Shown in pieces: positions 8,359 to 18,212 of a DNA stretch of 64,000 nucleotides (positions within the stretch are counted from its first letter, which is position 1; every line of letters starts with the position of its first letter). The position numbers were made by a program, and so were the translations under genes. Origin of the DNA: Aquimarina sp. AU58 (GTDB lineage: Bacteria; Bacteroidota; Bacteroidia; Flavobacteriales; Flavobacteriaceae). The notes under the pieces are model-generated. The model was given only the letters and a program-made list of their open reading frames with translations, was not told where the DNA came from and did no database searches. The DNA lies in the NCBI RefSeq assembly GCF_900312745.1, contig NZ_OMPD01000008.1, forward strand, positions 62,001 to 126,000, written 5' to 3'.

Positions 8359-8460
8359 TTAACAGCTACATTCTGTACATTCGTATCCTATGCTGGAGCA
8401 ATTAGAACATTGTCCTTCTACGCAACTTGAACATGTACAGATACATTCTTTATTTTTCAT
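8359..8460 (-). CDS. 33-residue Cys-rich, metallothionein-like peptide
   Basis: A short ORF from ATG (8458-8460) to TAA encodes 33 residues, nine of them Cys (positions 6, 8, 10, 13, 18, 21, 28, 31, 33). They are arranged as C-x-C-x-C-x2-C, then C-x2-C, then C-x2-C-x-C, with no His and only one aromatic residue. Clustered CxC and CxxC pairs are typical of metal-thiolate proteins, so binding of Zn, Cu or Cd in the cytoplasm is plausible. There is no signal peptide. The next gene is a sigma factor that also ends in a Cys cluster, suggesting both respond to the same metal or thiol stress. No family assignment; function is inferred from composition. Confidence 0.75.
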   Translation of the reverse strand: MKNKECICTCSSCVEGQCSNCSSIGYECTECSC

Positions 8461-8563
8461 AACGCTATGTTTTAATATGATTATATACCTATAGGACTAA
8501 AACAGATACAAAAAGATGCATAATTACCTCATAAATTTAATGAAATCTGATTTAGCATCATAA

Positions 8564-8595
8564 AAAAAACGTCTGAATGCATTCAGACGTTTTTT
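8564..8595. terminator. Bidirectional terminator (perfect palindrome)
   Basis: A 32-bp perfect palindrome flanked by A and T runs (AAAAAACGTCTGAATG mirrored). It is best placed to end the minus-strand Lrp gene transcript about 100 bp away. It is followed by copy B of the short dispersed repeat. Confidence 0.75.
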
Positions 8596-8606
8596 ATCTT
8601 TTCCCT

Positions 8607-8643
8607 GTACTCTCTTTAGTTCCCCAAACTAATGTCCTCACAC
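8607..8643. repeat. Short dispersed repeat, copy B
   Basis: GTACTCTCTTTAG (8607-8619) and ACTAATGTCCTCACAC (8628-8643), identical to the two blocks at 6046-6096 but with a shorter spacer. It again lies just beyond a terminator hairpin. Confidence 0.6.
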
Positions 8644-8694
8644 AAGATAAAGATTGTTCTTATATGTACATATAATCAAATCTCATGCCATAAA

Positions 8695-9159
8695 TTAGAC
8701 ATCTAGCTCTCCAAATTCGATATGACTAGTAATTGGGTTATTCTCTATAAGATTAGACAGTATAATATGTGTTTTAACTTCTCCATAAGTGATCAACCTA
8801 TCTATAAATTCTTGTAAATGTATTTGGTCTCTTAACACTACTTCCATAACTATATTTTCGTTACCTGTGATTCGATAACAATTCATGACTTCCTTAAATT
8901 CTGACACCTTTATCAAAAATGGTTTTAATCTTCCCATAAATGCTCGTAGTGTAATTATTGCTTTTAATTGATACCCTGTTTTGGTATATGAGACATCTGC
9001 AATATATCCTTTTAAAATCCCATAATCTTCCATCTTTTTTATCCTTTCGGCAACTGCAGGAGAACTCAAGCCAACTTTTCGTCCTATTTCTGTATTAGAC
9101 AGTCTTGCGTTTTGTTGTAAACATTTCAAAATATCCCAGTTTATAGCATCTATTTTCAT
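8695..9159 (-). CDS. Lrp/AsnC family transcriptional regulator
   Basis: I prefer the ATG at 9157-9159 (MKIDAINWDIL), giving 154 residues, the usual length; the longer reading to 9204 adds 15 residues without family match. Residues 1-60 are the N-terminal HTH (LSNTEIGRKVGLSSPAVAERIKKMEDYGILKGY region), and 65-150 the RAM/AsnC ligand-binding domain. Such regulators form dimers to octamers and respond to amino acids. The gene stands alone, facing away from the plus-strand small gene, so its target is unclear; autoregulation through the AT-rich upstream 250 bp is likely. The divergent AGCS transporter and LuxR-type gene nearby may be targets, which is inference. Confidence 0.9.
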   Translation of the reverse strand: MKIDAINWDILKCLQQNARLSNTEIGRKVGLSSPAVAERIKKMEDYGILKGYIADVSYTKTGYQLKAIITLRAFMGRLKPFLIKVSEFKEVMNCYRITGNENIVMEVVLRDQIHLQEFIDRLITYGEVKTHIILSNLIENNPITSHIEFGELDV

Positions 9160-9409
9160 TACAATATTTTTTAATTTTTTAGTGATTATATAGCATATGT
9201 ACAAGCTCTCTTTTTCTGTCGATATCTAAGCTTTTATATTATATATTACATATGCTTACATCTCCTAATTATTATTTCATTTACAAAAGTTTCATTTTTA
9301 AGTAAAAAACAACAAAAGTCCTTAATTACTAATGTAAATTAATCATTTAACTTTAAATAATAAAGAAAAAATACTAAAAATAACATTATTTTTGGGGTAA
9401 CAAACTAAT

Positions 9410-9793
9410 ATGAGATTACAGCCCCGAAATAAAAGATTATACAAGAAAGCTCTTGAGATATTTACACTCTCGAGAAGCATTTCAAATTATCTTGTTCATG
9501 ACTTGGCTGCATTACAAAATAATGGGAGTGAGAATCCTCATATTTATTTTACAGGTGACATCATAAGACAATCAGATGCGCTGGCTCCTAAAATAATTAA
9601 AGCCGAAAACCAAGTCTTTCAAGATGAGCGTATAAGGCATGCTACTTCTCTGATACATATTACCAATAGGCTTTATAAAAATTGTGAGCGTCTCGAACAA
9701 TCCGAAAGTAACGGAAAAGAATTCTTAATTCTACTGCGTAAAGAGCTTAGAAAATTTAAACACCTGCAACGTTCCTGGATGATGAGTTTATAA
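9410..9793 (+). CDS. Conserved helical hypothetical protein
   Basis: 127 residues with no signal peptide or membrane segment; predicted mainly alpha-helical, rich in Arg, Lys and Leu. The pattern of helix-length segments (KRLYKKALEIFTLSRSISNYL, LIHITNRLYKNCERLEQ, FLILLRKELRKFKHLQRSWMM) suggests a small four-helix bundle. Codon usage and a clean ATG after an AT-rich leader support a real gene. I do not recognise the family. It lies between the minus-strand Lrp gene and the convergent AGCS symporter and appears monocistronic. Confidence 0.65.
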   Translation: MRLQPRNKRLYKKALEIFTLSRSISNYLVHDLAALQNNGSENPHIYFTGDIIRQSDALAPKIIKAENQVFQDERIRHATSLIHITNRLYKNCERLEQSESNGKEFLILLRKELRKFKHLQRSWMMSL

Positions 9794-9835
9794 AGTTTCC
9801 TCTTTATAGATTTTACTTTTTTTTATTTTTCAATA

Positions 9836-11425
9836 TTATCTAATCCTTCCGGCAATGCTTTTTTTATAACGTTTTAATTCGTCTTTCACCTTAGGGCTTA
9901 ATAAAAACAGGCCAATCATATTGGGTACCATCATCGCAAAAATCATGGCGTCACTAAAATCTGTAACTGCATTTAGTGTAGCTGCAGCACCTATTACTGT
10001 AAAGCAACAAAAAATAGATTTATACAGGTATTCTGTACGTTTGCTTCTTCCAAAAAGATAACTCCAGGCCTGGTATCCATAATATGACCACGAAATCATA
10101 GAAGAGAAAGCAAAAAGTAATACTGCAATCGTAAGAAGATACGGAAACCATGAAACACCACTCTCTAATGCAGAAGCAGTAAGAAGAACTCCTTGTTCAA
10201 AATCAATTTCGGTACTTGTATCTACCTGCCCGGTTATAATTAATACCAAAGCAGTCATTGTACACACAACTACAGTATCAATAAAAGGCTCGAGCAATGC
10301 CACTAGTCCTTCGCTTGCAGGGAAACGTGTTTTTACCGCACTATGCGCTATTGAAGCACTACCAACTCCTGCTTCATTACTAAAAGCTCCTCGTCTAAAT
10401 CCCTGAACCAATACTCCTACAAATCCTCCCATCACTCCTTCAGGATGAAAAGCACCATCCCAAATCGCTCTAAACGCTGCTGGAATAGCCGAACTATACA
10501 ACACCAAAACTGTTAAAACTGCTGTAATATAAATCAACACCATAAAGGGTACAATCTTATCGGTTACACTTGCTATTTTTTTGATTCCGCCAATGATAAC
10601 AACACCTACTAATATTGCCATGATAACTCCAAACACCCAACCTTGCCCATGCAACATCGAGTTATCCGAAATTATCACATGGTCAAACAATTTAAATGCC
10701 TGATTTACCTGAAACATATTACCACCGCCAAACGATCCTCCTATACACATAACAGCAAAAATTACAGATAGCACCTTACCAAATTTGGCATAGCCTTTTT
10801 CTCCCAACCCTTTGGTTAAATAGTACATAGGCCCTCCAAAAATTTTCCCTTCACTATCTACCTCCCGGTATTTAACTCCCAGGGTACATTCTACGAATTT
10901 TGAAGACATCCCTAATACCCCAATGATAATCATCCAGAGTGTTGCTCCGGCACCACCAATAGACAAGGCAATTGCAACACCCGCAATATTACCCAGCCCT
11001 ACTGTAGCCGAAACAGCTGTAGTTAATGCCTGAAAATGGCTAACTTCTCCTTTTACATTATCATCCTTGTTTTTTTCTTCTACCGAAATGCTTTCAGTAG
11101 ATAATTCATCTGTTTCTTCCTGATTCAAATTCTCTAAAGCATCATATTTTCCTCGAACTACTTGTATTGCAGTATAAAAACTTCTTACATTAATAAACTT
11201 AAAATATAATGTAAAATATCCAGCTCCTAATAGCAATACTACAACTACCCAAGGAATCCCTACAGTATCTGTGATAGGAATTTCGGCTAGAATTGCATCG
11301 ACAAACCAACTGGTAGCATCACCAAAAACACGATCGATATTTTTATCTAAATTTTGTTCTGAAATAATACAAGGAAATAACATAGTAAAATTTTTAAAGC
11401 AAATTGCTCTAAAAACTGAAACCAT
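9836..11425 (-). CDS. Sodium:alanine symporter, AGCS family
   Basis: 529 residues, an inner-membrane permease with about 11 hydrophobic segments. It carries AGCS signatures: the ATVGLGNIAGVAIALSIGG stretch (about residues 140-160), GGPMYYLTKGLG, and GFRRGAFSNEAGVGSASIAHS (about 345-365). The family imports alanine or glycine with Na+ or H+. The extreme N-terminus is odd (MVSVFRAICFKNFTML...); ATG at residue 15 (position 11383) may be the true start. A membrane-anchored LuxR-type regulator gene ends 51 bp upstream on the same strand, so the two probably form an operon, with the regulator perhaps controlling uptake. Confidence 0.9.
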   Translation of the reverse strand: MVSVFRAICFKNFTMLFPCIISEQNLDKNIDRVFGDATSWFVDAILAEIPITDTVGIPWVVVVLLLGAGYFTLYFKFINVRSFYTAIQVVRGKYDALENLNQEETDELSTESISVEEKNKDDNVKGEVSHFQALTTAVSATVGLGNIAGVAIALSIGGAGATLWMIIIGVLGMSSKFVECTLGVKYREVDSEGKIFGGPMYYLTKGLGEKGYAKFGKVLSVIFAVMCIGGSFGGGNMFQVNQAFKLFDHVIISDNSMLHGQGWVFGVIMAILVGVVIIGGIKKIASVTDKIVPFMVLIYITAVLTVLVLYSSAIPAAFRAIWDGAFHPEGVMGGFVGVLVQGFRRGAFSNEAGVGSASIAHSAVKTRFPASEGLVALLEPFIDTVVVCTMTALVLIITGQVDTSTEIDFEQGVLLTASALESGVSWFPYLLTIAVLLFAFSSMISWSYYGYQAWSYLFGRSKRTEYLYKSIFCCFTVIGAAATLNAVTDFSDAMIFAMMVPNMIGLFLLSPKVKDELKRYKKSIAGRIR

Positions 11426-11476
11426 AAAAGGTTAAGTAGTATTCAAAATTTACGCCCAGAATGGTTAAGCATACGG

Positions 11477-12595
11477 TTACGTATCATCTTTTAGTGAAGT
11501 ATACTGAAGAAAACTATTAGCCTTTGCAAAAGCAATTAATTGCTCTTTACCTCCTGCCCCGCTTATATTAAGCATCTTTTTTATTTGATGAATATGGGTC
11601 TGAAATCCATCTGTACTAATATGCATTTCCTGTGCAATTTCGGTATATGATTTATAGTTCCCATAATACGCCAGATACCCTAAAACCTCTTTTTGTCTAT
11701 CAGAAAGTTCTATTTTTGAGGTTGCTTTTATCGCTTTTAGGTTAGTTTTTAATGTCTTGATCGTATCTAAATGGCTCTCATTTGCTATTTGTAATTGTTC
11801 GTTTTCTTTTTCGAGTTTTGCTTTTTGAATTTCTAGTTTTTTAGCCAGGCTTTGCTGTTGCTCTTTTTCTGAAAGGAATTTCCAACTATACAAAAGAATA
11901 GAAAACAGAAGAATAAAAAGAAATTTGAACGAAATAGCCGTAATACTACCCAATACTCCCCAGAATTGCTGATCGATAAATTGCAATACTCTATCCTGCG
12001 GTATCATACGGTGAGAAACAGCAATTACAATTAGTACAAATAATGCAAAAGTAGGCAAATACATAAATCTCATTTGCCTTCCTACAAAAGCTTTATTAAG
12101 CTCATAAAGCAGTGAAATAGCTACCAAAATAGAAATAGGAATATCGATCAACCAAATAAAATTATTACTAATCTCGGGGTTGCCATAGGAAGACGCAATA
12201 AAAACAAAAGTGATCATTCCTAAAACACCGCAAAAGAGCCCAATAAATTCTCGAACGCTAAAACGTTGTACCAGTCGTACTACAATACCTGGCTTTTGAG
12301 GATGTTCTATTGATGGAAGGGATAATAAAATAAACAACGAGTTTGCCAAAGAAATCAGTACACCAAAATAAATCAGAATTTTATTAGTCGAAGACCATCG
12401 CAATCCTTCGACCATAATTAAATTAACCAAGGCTCCCAAACCCCAAACAAATATTGCCAATCCAAACCATTTAATCCCATGAATAGCTTTTTTATCGGCT
12501 CCACGAAGTTTTTCTTTGCGAAAAATACGTTGAATTACTATTGCCGAAATAAGGCACACAATTGCAGTTACTGTATATTCTATGGTACTAAACAC
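11477..12595 (-). CDS. Membrane-anchored LuxR-type transcriptional regulator
   Basis: 372 residues. About seven hydrophobic segments fill residues 5-240; then a coiled coil (about 243-290, EKEQQQSLAKKLEIQKAKLEKEN region) leads to a C-terminal GerE/LuxR-type HTH (about 298-362: LSDRQKEVLGYLAYYGN, YTEIAQEMHISTDGFQTHIHQIKKML). This is a one-component design in which a membrane sensor is tied directly to a DNA-binding domain. The ligand is unknown. It precedes the AGCS amino-acid symporter on the same strand with 51 bp between, making this transporter the most likely target. It is not a histidine kinase: no H box or ATPase domain is present. Confidence 0.8.
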   Translation of the reverse strand: MFSTIEYTVTAIVCLISAIVIQRIFRKEKLRGADKKAIHGIKWFGLAIFVWGLGALVNLIMVEGLRWSSTNKILIYFGVLISLANSLFILLSLPSIEHPQKPGIVVRLVQRFSVREFIGLFCGVLGMITFVFIASSYGNPEISNNFIWLIDIPISILVAISLLYELNKAFVGRQMRFMYLPTFALFVLIVIAVSHRMIPQDRVLQFIDQQFWGVLGSITAISFKFLFILLFSILLYSWKFLSEKEQQQSLAKKLEIQKAKLEKENEQLQIANESHLDTIKTLKTNLKAIKATSKIELSDRQKEVLGYLAYYGNYKSYTEIAQEMHISTDGFQTHIHQIKKMLNISGAGGKEQLIAFAKANSFLQYTSLKDDT

Positions 12596-12742
12596 GAATT
12601 AGATTTTTATACCAAATTTCAAAGTTAAATTGGTATTACTCATGTCTAAAGATATTGAAATTTTGATCATTATTAATCTTTCTTAGATAAAGCCTAAATA
12701 AATCTGGTTTTAAATTGATTTAATTATATGCTATAAACAAGT

Positions 12743-12775
12743 AAACCTCACAAGTCTATAAAACGTGTGAGGTTT
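12743..12775 (-). terminator. Probable terminator after icmF
   Basis: A 10-bp perfect stem (AAACCTCACA / TGTGAGGTTT) about 50 bp past the icmF stop, with a 13-nt loop and only a weak T-run. Confidence 0.5.
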
Positions 12776-12822
12776 CATTAAAAAAATCTATTCTATGCTA
12801 CGCTCTTACGAGATAAGCAACT

Positions 12823-15800
12823 TTACATATTTCGTCTATACTGCCCTCCTACTTCAAACAGTGCTGACGTAATCTGGCCTAAAGAACATTTTTTACACAC
12901 CTCCATCAAAGCTTCAAAAATATTCTGGTTACTGATTGCTTTTTGTTGTAGGTTTTTTAGTAGTTCTATCGTAGAATCAGCATTTCCTTTATGCAATTCG
13001 TTTAGCATTTTGATCTGATATTGCTTCTCTTCTTCTGTTGCACGAATTACCTCTCCTGGTGTTACCGTTGGCGATCCTTTAGAGCTTAAAAATGTATTCA
13101 CTCCAATAATAGGAAACTTTCCATTATGTTTCAATGTTTCATAATACAAGCTTTCTTCTTGTATTTTACTACGTTGATACATGGTTTCCATCGCCCCGAG
13201 CACTCCTCCTCGTTCTGTAATTCTGTCAAACTCTTCCAATACCGCTTCTTCAACAAGATCTGTTAGTTCTTCTATAATAAAAGATCCTTGAATTGGGTTC
13301 TCGTTTTTAGCAAGCCCCAGTTCTTTATTGATAATCAATTGTATTGCCATTGCTCTACGCACAGATTCTTCTGTTGGTGTGGTAATGGCTTCATCATAAG
13401 CGTTGGTATGCAATGAATTACAATTGTCATAGATCGCATATAACGCCTGAAGCGTCGTACGAATATCATTAAAATCAATTTCCTGAGCATGTAATGATCG
13501 ACCCGAAGTTTGAATATGATATTTCAACATCTGGGCTCTAGAATTCGCTCCGTATTTATCTTTTAAAGCTTTTGCCCATATTTTACGTGCAACACGACCT
13601 ATAACTGCATATTCTGGATCAATACCATTAGAAAAGAAAAAAGATAAATTAGGCCCAAATTTGTTAATATCCATTCCGCGGCTTAGGTAATATTCTACAT
13701 AAGTAAAACCATTTGCCAATGTTAATGCTAACTGCGTAATTGGATTTGCACCTGCTTCTGCTATATGATATCCAGAAATAGATACCGAATAGAAGTTACG
13801 CACTTGTTGATCAATAAAATACTCTTGTACATCTCCCATCAAACGCAATGCAAATTCTGTAGAGAAAATACAAGTATTTTGTGCCTGGTCTTCTTTAAGT
13901 ATATCTGCTTGCACTGTACCACGAACAGTGTTTAGGGTAGTAGTTTTAATTTCATTATATACATCTGCAGGTAGTACCTGATCTCCTGTAACACCAAGAA
14001 GCATTAATCCTAATCCATCATTACCTTCGGGAAGTTCGCCTTGATATTCTGGACGTTCTACACCTTTTTCGGCATATATCTTTTTGATTCTTGATACTAC
14101 TTCGTTCTCAAGATTATTTTCTTTAATATATTTCTCACAGTTCTGATCGATAGCCGCATTCATAAAGAAACCTAGTAACATTGGAGCAGGGCCATTAATG
14201 GTCATACTCACCGAGGTCATGGCATGTGTTAAATCAAATCCAGAGTATAATTTCTTTGCATCGTCTAGACAGCAAATCGACACTCCTGCATTACCAATTT
14301 TACCATAGATATCGGGTCTTTGATCCGGATCGTTTCCATAAAGTGTTACCGAATCAAAGGCTGTAGAAAGTCGCTTAGCGGGCATTCCTAAACTCACATA
14401 GTGAAAACGTCGATTGGTACGTTCGGGGCCTCCTTCTCCAGCAAACATACGTGTTGGATCTTCTCCGGTACGCTTAAAAGGATATAATCCAGAAGCATAA
14501 GGAAACTCGCCAGGTACATTTTCTTGTAAGCACCACTTCAGGATATCTCCCCAGGCTTCATATTTTGGTAAGGCCACTTTAGGGATCTGACTATGCGACA
14601 AAGATTCTGTATGGGTTTCTATTTTAATTTCTTTATCTCTTACCTTAAAAGAATAAATAGGGTCTTTATATTTTTTGACTTTAGCAGCCCACCCGGTAAT
14701 AATTTCCCAATTATAAGGATCAAGATTAAGTTTTACTCTATCAAACTCTGCCAAGAGTAATTTCAAAAATGATGCATTATCCTCATTTTTCACATTCTGA
14801 AGATTCTCTTCATCAATTCCATTCTTAGACAAAGCAATAGAATCGACATTAGCAACGCTACAGATCGTTTTATAAATACCATATAATTTTTGTGCAACTT
14901 CTACCTGAGTATTTGCAGTTTTATCATATGCTCTGTTATTTTCAGAAATTTCTGACAGATATCTAGTTCGGCTTGGCGGAATAACAAATATCTTTTCAGA
15001 CATTTCTTTAGAAATATGAAAATCAGATTTCAATTCTACTCCTGTTTTCTCTACAATTTTATCCATAATTGCTTTGTAGAGTGTGTTCATTCCCGGGTCA
15101 TTAAACTGCGAAGCAATAGTCCCGAATACTGGTAATTCATCTTGTGGAATATCCCACAATTGATGATTACGCATATATTGTTTTTTTACATCTCGCAATG
15201 CATCCAAAGAGCCTCTTTTATCAAACTTATTGATAGCTACCAGGTCTGCAAAATCCAGCATATCTATTTTCTCTAATTGTGTTGCAGCACCAAACTCTGG
15301 TGTCATTACATATAAAGAGGTATCGCTATGTTCTAAGATTTCGGTATCAGACTGACCGATTCCCGAAGTCTCAAGAATGATAAGATCAAATTCTGCTGCT
15401 TTAAGCACTTCTATAGCTTCTGCTACATACTTAGACAATGCCAGATTAGATTGTCGTGTAGCCAGAGAACGCATGTATACTCTTGGAGAATTAATAGCAT
15501 TCATTCTAATTCTATCTCCAAGTAGTGCTCCTCCCGTTTTACGTTTAGAAGGATCTACAGAAATTAATCCGATTGTTTTTTCAGGAAAATCAATCAAAAA
15601 CCGGCGAACCAACTCATCTACTAATGATGATTTACCGGCACCACCCGTACCAGTAATACCCAGAACAGGTGTTTTAGATGTTTTATTTTTTATATGAATT
15701 TGGTCTAAAGTATCCTTAGCGACTTCAGGAAAATTTTCTGCAGCAGAAATAACTCTGGCAATAGAACCGATTTCTTTTTCTGCCAGATGCTCTACTTCTC

Positions 15801-16257
15801 CATTAAGGCGATCTCCTATAGGAAAATCTGCTCGCTCTACCAGATCATTGATCATCCCCTGTAATCCTAATTCTCTTCCATCATCAGGAGAGTATATACG
15901 AGTAATCCCATAATCCATCAGTTCTTTGATCTCTTCGGGAAGGATTACTCCACCACCTCCGCCAAATATTTTAATATGAGTTGCTCCTTTTTCCTTTAGC
16001 AAATCATACATGTATTTAAAATATTCGTTATGCCCTCCTTGATAAGAAGTCATCGCGATAGCATTAGCATCTTCTTGTATGGCACAATTCACAACCTCTT
16101 CTACACTGCGATCGTGGCCTAAGTGAATGACTTCTACTCCTGTAGACTGGATAATACGTCGCATAATATTAATAGCGGCATCGTGTCCATCAAATAATGA
16201 AGCTGCGGTAACTATTCTTACTTTATTCTTGGGTGTATACGGTGTTTTTTGTTCCAT
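12823..16257 (-). CDS. icmF: Fused isobutyryl-CoA mutase (IcmF)
   Basis: 1144 residues, a cytoplasmic adenosylcobalamin enzyme with its chaperone built in. Order: B12-binding domain (about 12-145) with the DGHDAA motif giving the cobalt-ligand His25; a MeaB-like G-protein domain with P-loop GTGGAGKS at 203-210, a [18 protein letters not shown] switch region and NKFD base-recognition motif; then the (beta/alpha)8 mutase domain from about 560 to the end. The substrate loop reads [18 protein letters not shown], with the Phe expected of IcmF rather than the Tyr of methylmalonyl-CoA mutase. It interconverts isobutyryl- and n-butyryl-CoA, linking valine and fatty-acid metabolism; closely related fusions act on pivalyl-CoA. 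The fused length matches the family. It stands alone, with no B12 riboswitch recognised. Confidence 0.93.
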   Translation of the reverse strand: MEQKTPYTPKNKVRIVTAASLFDGHDAAINIMRRIIQSTGVEVIHLGHDRSVEEVVNCAIQEDANAIAMTSYQGGHNEYFKYMYDLLKEKGATHIKIFGGGGGVILPEEIKELMDYGITRIYSPDDGRELGLQGMINDLVERADFPIGDRLNGEVEHLAEKEIGSIARVISAAENFPEVAKDTLDQIHIKNKTSKTPVLGITGTGGAGKSSLVDELVRRFLIDFPEKTIGLISVDPSKRKTGGALLGDRIRMNAINSPRVYMRSLATRQSNLALSKYVAEAIEVLKAAEFDLIILETSGIGQSDTEILEHSDTSLYVMTPEFGAATQLEKIDMLDFADLVAINKFDKRGSLDALRDVKKQYMRNHQLWDIPQDELPVFGTIASQFNDPGMNTLYKAIMDKIVEKTGVELKSDFHISKEMSEKIFVIPPSRTRYLSEISENNRAYDKTANTQVEVAQKLYGIYKTICSVANVDSIALSKNGIDEENLQNVKNEDNASFLKLLLAEFDRVKLNLDPYNWEIITGWAAKVKKYKDPIYSFKVRDKEIKIETHTESLSHSQIPKVALPKYEAWGDILKWCLQENVPGEFPYASGLYPFKRTGEDPTRMFAGEGGPERTNRRFHYVSLGMPAKRLSTAFDSVTLYGNDPDQRPDIYGKIGNAGVSICCLDDAKKLYSGFDLTHAMTSVSMTINGPAPMLLGFFMNAAIDQNCEKYIKENNLENEVVSRIKKIYAEKGVERPEYQGELPEGNDGLGLMLLGVTGDQVLPADVYNEIKTTTLNTVRGTVQADILKEDQAQNTCIFSTEFALRLMGDVQEYFIDQQVRNFYSVSISGYHIAEAGANPITQLALTLANGFTYVEYYLSRGMDINKFGPNLSFFFSNGIDPEYAVIGRVARKIWAKALKDKYGANSRAQMLKYHIQTSGRSLHAQEIDFNDIRTTLQALYAIYDNCNSLHTNAYDEAITTPTEESVRRAMAIQLIINKELGLAKNENPIQGSFIIEELTDLVEEAVLEEFDRITERGGVLGAMETMYQRSKIQEESLYYETLKHNGKFPIIGVNTFLSSKGSPTVTPGEVIRATEEEKQYQIKMLNELHKGNADSTIELLKNLQQKAISNQNIFEALMEVCKKCSLGQITSALFEVGGQYRRNM

Positions 16258-16541
16258 TGATAATAAAAAGTGGTTTTAATGCTGCCAATTTACGAAATAT
16301 GCATCAAAAAGGATTATTTTTTTAGAATTATATAATTTATTTAACCTATCTAATGCTTTCATTATTTATAGTTCAAATTTAATATTAATTATCCTATGTT
16401 TTCTAAAAATCATACATTGATCAGGGCAATACAGTATAAATCCATAAGAAAATAAGGATAATTAGTAAAACTTAAGAAAAAACAATTTCTAAAATCAGTT
16501 CAATAATAGTAAGTTTATGTCCTGAGAAAACACAAGTCATA

Positions 16542-17396
16542 ATGAAAAAAACAACCCTATTAATTAATTGCCCCGACAGAAAAGGAATTATTGCAACCGT
16601 CACCAATTTCATTCTGGCCAAAAAAGGGAATACAATATATATAGAACAGCATGTAGATCGTGAACTAAAGGAATTCTTTATGAGATTAGAATGTGAATTT
16701 GATGAAGATGAAGAAAAGCTAGCACTATTTAAAGAGTCCTTTACTACACATGTTGCAGAAAATTATAATATGCATTGGGAAATGTATAATGCCGAAAAAA
16801 AGCCTCGAATGGCTCTTTTTGTTTCTAAATATAATCATTGCCTTTATGATATTTTGGGAAGATATGCCTCTGGAGAATTAAAAGTACATATCCCTATTAT
16901 TATAAGCAACCATGAAGACCTTAAGCCTATTGCTGATACTTTTGATATCCCATTTAAACATATCCCAGTAACAAAAGATACCAAAAAACAGGCTGAAACA
17001 CAGCAAATAGAACTTCTTAAAGAATATAAAATTGATTTTATAGTTCTGGCTAGATATATGCAAATTATTTCTTCCGATTTTATAGATCAATTTCCTTATA
17101 AAATTATAAACATACACCGTTCTTTTTTACCTGCTTTTCCTGGAACAAAACCATATCATTCTGCTTACGAAAGAGGTGTAAAAATCATTGGTGCAACAAG
17201 TCATTATGTAACTCCTGATCCAGAAGGCGGGCCTATTATCGAGCAAGAGATTGCACGTGTATCCCACATTCATAATGCAGATGATTTTATGCTTAAAGGC
17301 CGAGATCTCGAAAAAATTGTATTATCGCGAGCCATTAAACATCATCTCGAAAGAAAATTGCTAGTTTATAATAATAAAACTGTTGTTTTTTCTTAA
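16542..17396 (+). CDS. purU: Formyltetrahydrofolate deformylase
   Basis: 284 residues. An N-terminal ACT domain (about 4-80, LLINCPDRKGIIATVTNF) and a C-terminal formyltransferase-fold domain (about 88-275) define PurU, which hydrolyses 10-formyl-THF to THF and formate and balances one-carbon pools with purine and glycine synthesis. The catalytic Asn-x-His is present (INIHRSFLPAFPG). At the expected third catalytic residue, where the usual form is HYVTxxLDxGPII, this protein reads HYVTPDPEGGPII, giving Glu for Asp. Length and both domains are otherwise normal. The gene appears monocistronic, ending close to a converging ankyrin gene. Confidence 0.93.
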   Translation: MKKTTLLINCPDRKGIIATVTNFILAKKGNTIYIEQHVDRELKEFFMRLECEFDEDEEKLALFKESFTTHVAENYNMHWEMYNAEKKPRMALFVSKYNHCLYDILGRYASGELKVHIPIIISNHEDLKPIADTFDIPFKHIPVTKDTKKQAETQQIELLKEYKIDFIVLARYMQIISSDFIDQFPYKIINIHRSFLPAFPGTKPYHSAYERGVKIIGATSHYVTPDPEGGPIIEQEIARVSHIHNADDFMLKGRDLEKIVLSRAIKHHLERKLLVYNNKTVVFS

Positions 17397-17446
17397 AGTG
17401 GAAACGCTATTAAAATATACTTCTGTTTCGAAGTACAGGACATTAC

Positions 17447-17466
17447 AACCAGGAGACTGGTTTTTA
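17447..17466 (+). terminator. Short hairpin after purU
   Basis: A 6-bp stem AACCAG / CTGGTT with GAGA loop and a T-run. It overlaps the stop of the converging ankyrin gene. Weak but correctly placed. Confidence 0.4.
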
Positions 17467-18096
17467 CAAATATTTACGCTGCTTTAACCATTTTACCATT
17501 TTAGGATTGATTTTATGCCTTGGTAATTTTCTAAGTGGTTTGATCTTTGCACTGTTCTGTATAAGAAGAGTAACCATCTCTGTATGATTATATAATACAG
17601 CGATACATAGTGGTGTTTCTGTATATGACCCGGTGTGAATTCCATGCTCAATCGGCACCTTATATGCTAATAATATTTTTGCTGCTTCCAGAGCATTTTC
17701 TTCTGCCGCTATCATCAAAGGTGTCTTATGGAAGTAATTTGGTGTGTTAGGATCTGCCTCATGATTTAGCAACAATTCTACAATAATTGCATTATTTTCT
17801 CTAATCGCAGATATAAGCGGTGTTTCACCTAAACCAAACACATCTGTGTTCTGAAAATTGATATCTGCCCCAGCATCAAGAAGTATATGGATTAGTTTAA
17901 TATTATTTTTAATAACTGCCATATTTAACGCAGAAAAACCTAATTCGGAAGTCATATTTACATCCACTTCTATTTGTAGTAAATGCTTTACTAACAGAAT
18001 ATCTTCTTGAGCACAAGCTTCTACCAAAGATATTGTTTCTTGCTTTTTTTTATCACCTGGAGTATTAGGTAATTTCATGTTGTTTTCCTGAAGCAT
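17464..18096 (-). CDS. Ankyrin repeat protein
   Basis: 210 residues with four to five ankyrin repeats spanning about residues 22-190. The recognisable pieces are GFSALNMAVIKNNIKLIHILLDAGADINFQ, ETPLISAIRENNAIIVELLLNHEADPN, TPLMIAAEENALEAAKILLAY and TPLCIAVLYNHTEMVTLLIQ. No signal peptide, so probably cytoplasmic, acting in protein-protein contacts. The first residue may be Met1 (MLQENN) or Met7 (MKLPNT). It sits between two unrelated genes and its partner is unknown. Confidence 0.88.
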   Translation of the reverse strand: MLQENNMKLPNTPGDKKKQETISLVEACAQEDILLVKHLLQIEVDVNMTSELGFSALNMAVIKNNIKLIHILLDAGADINFQNTDVFGLGETPLISAIRENNAIIVELLLNHEADPNTPNYFHKTPLMIAAEENALEAAKILLAYKVPIEHGIHTGSYTETPLCIAVLYNHTEMVTLLIQNSAKIKPLRKLPRHKINPKMVKWLKQRKYL

Positions 18097-18212
18097 CCGT
18101 AGCTTTTTATTTATTTTGAAATTAGTTATAAAAATAAGTCAATACACAAAAGTATTATCCCCCATTTTCAGTGATTTTATGTTTCAAATTTTAATACTAA
18201 TATTTATAGTTT

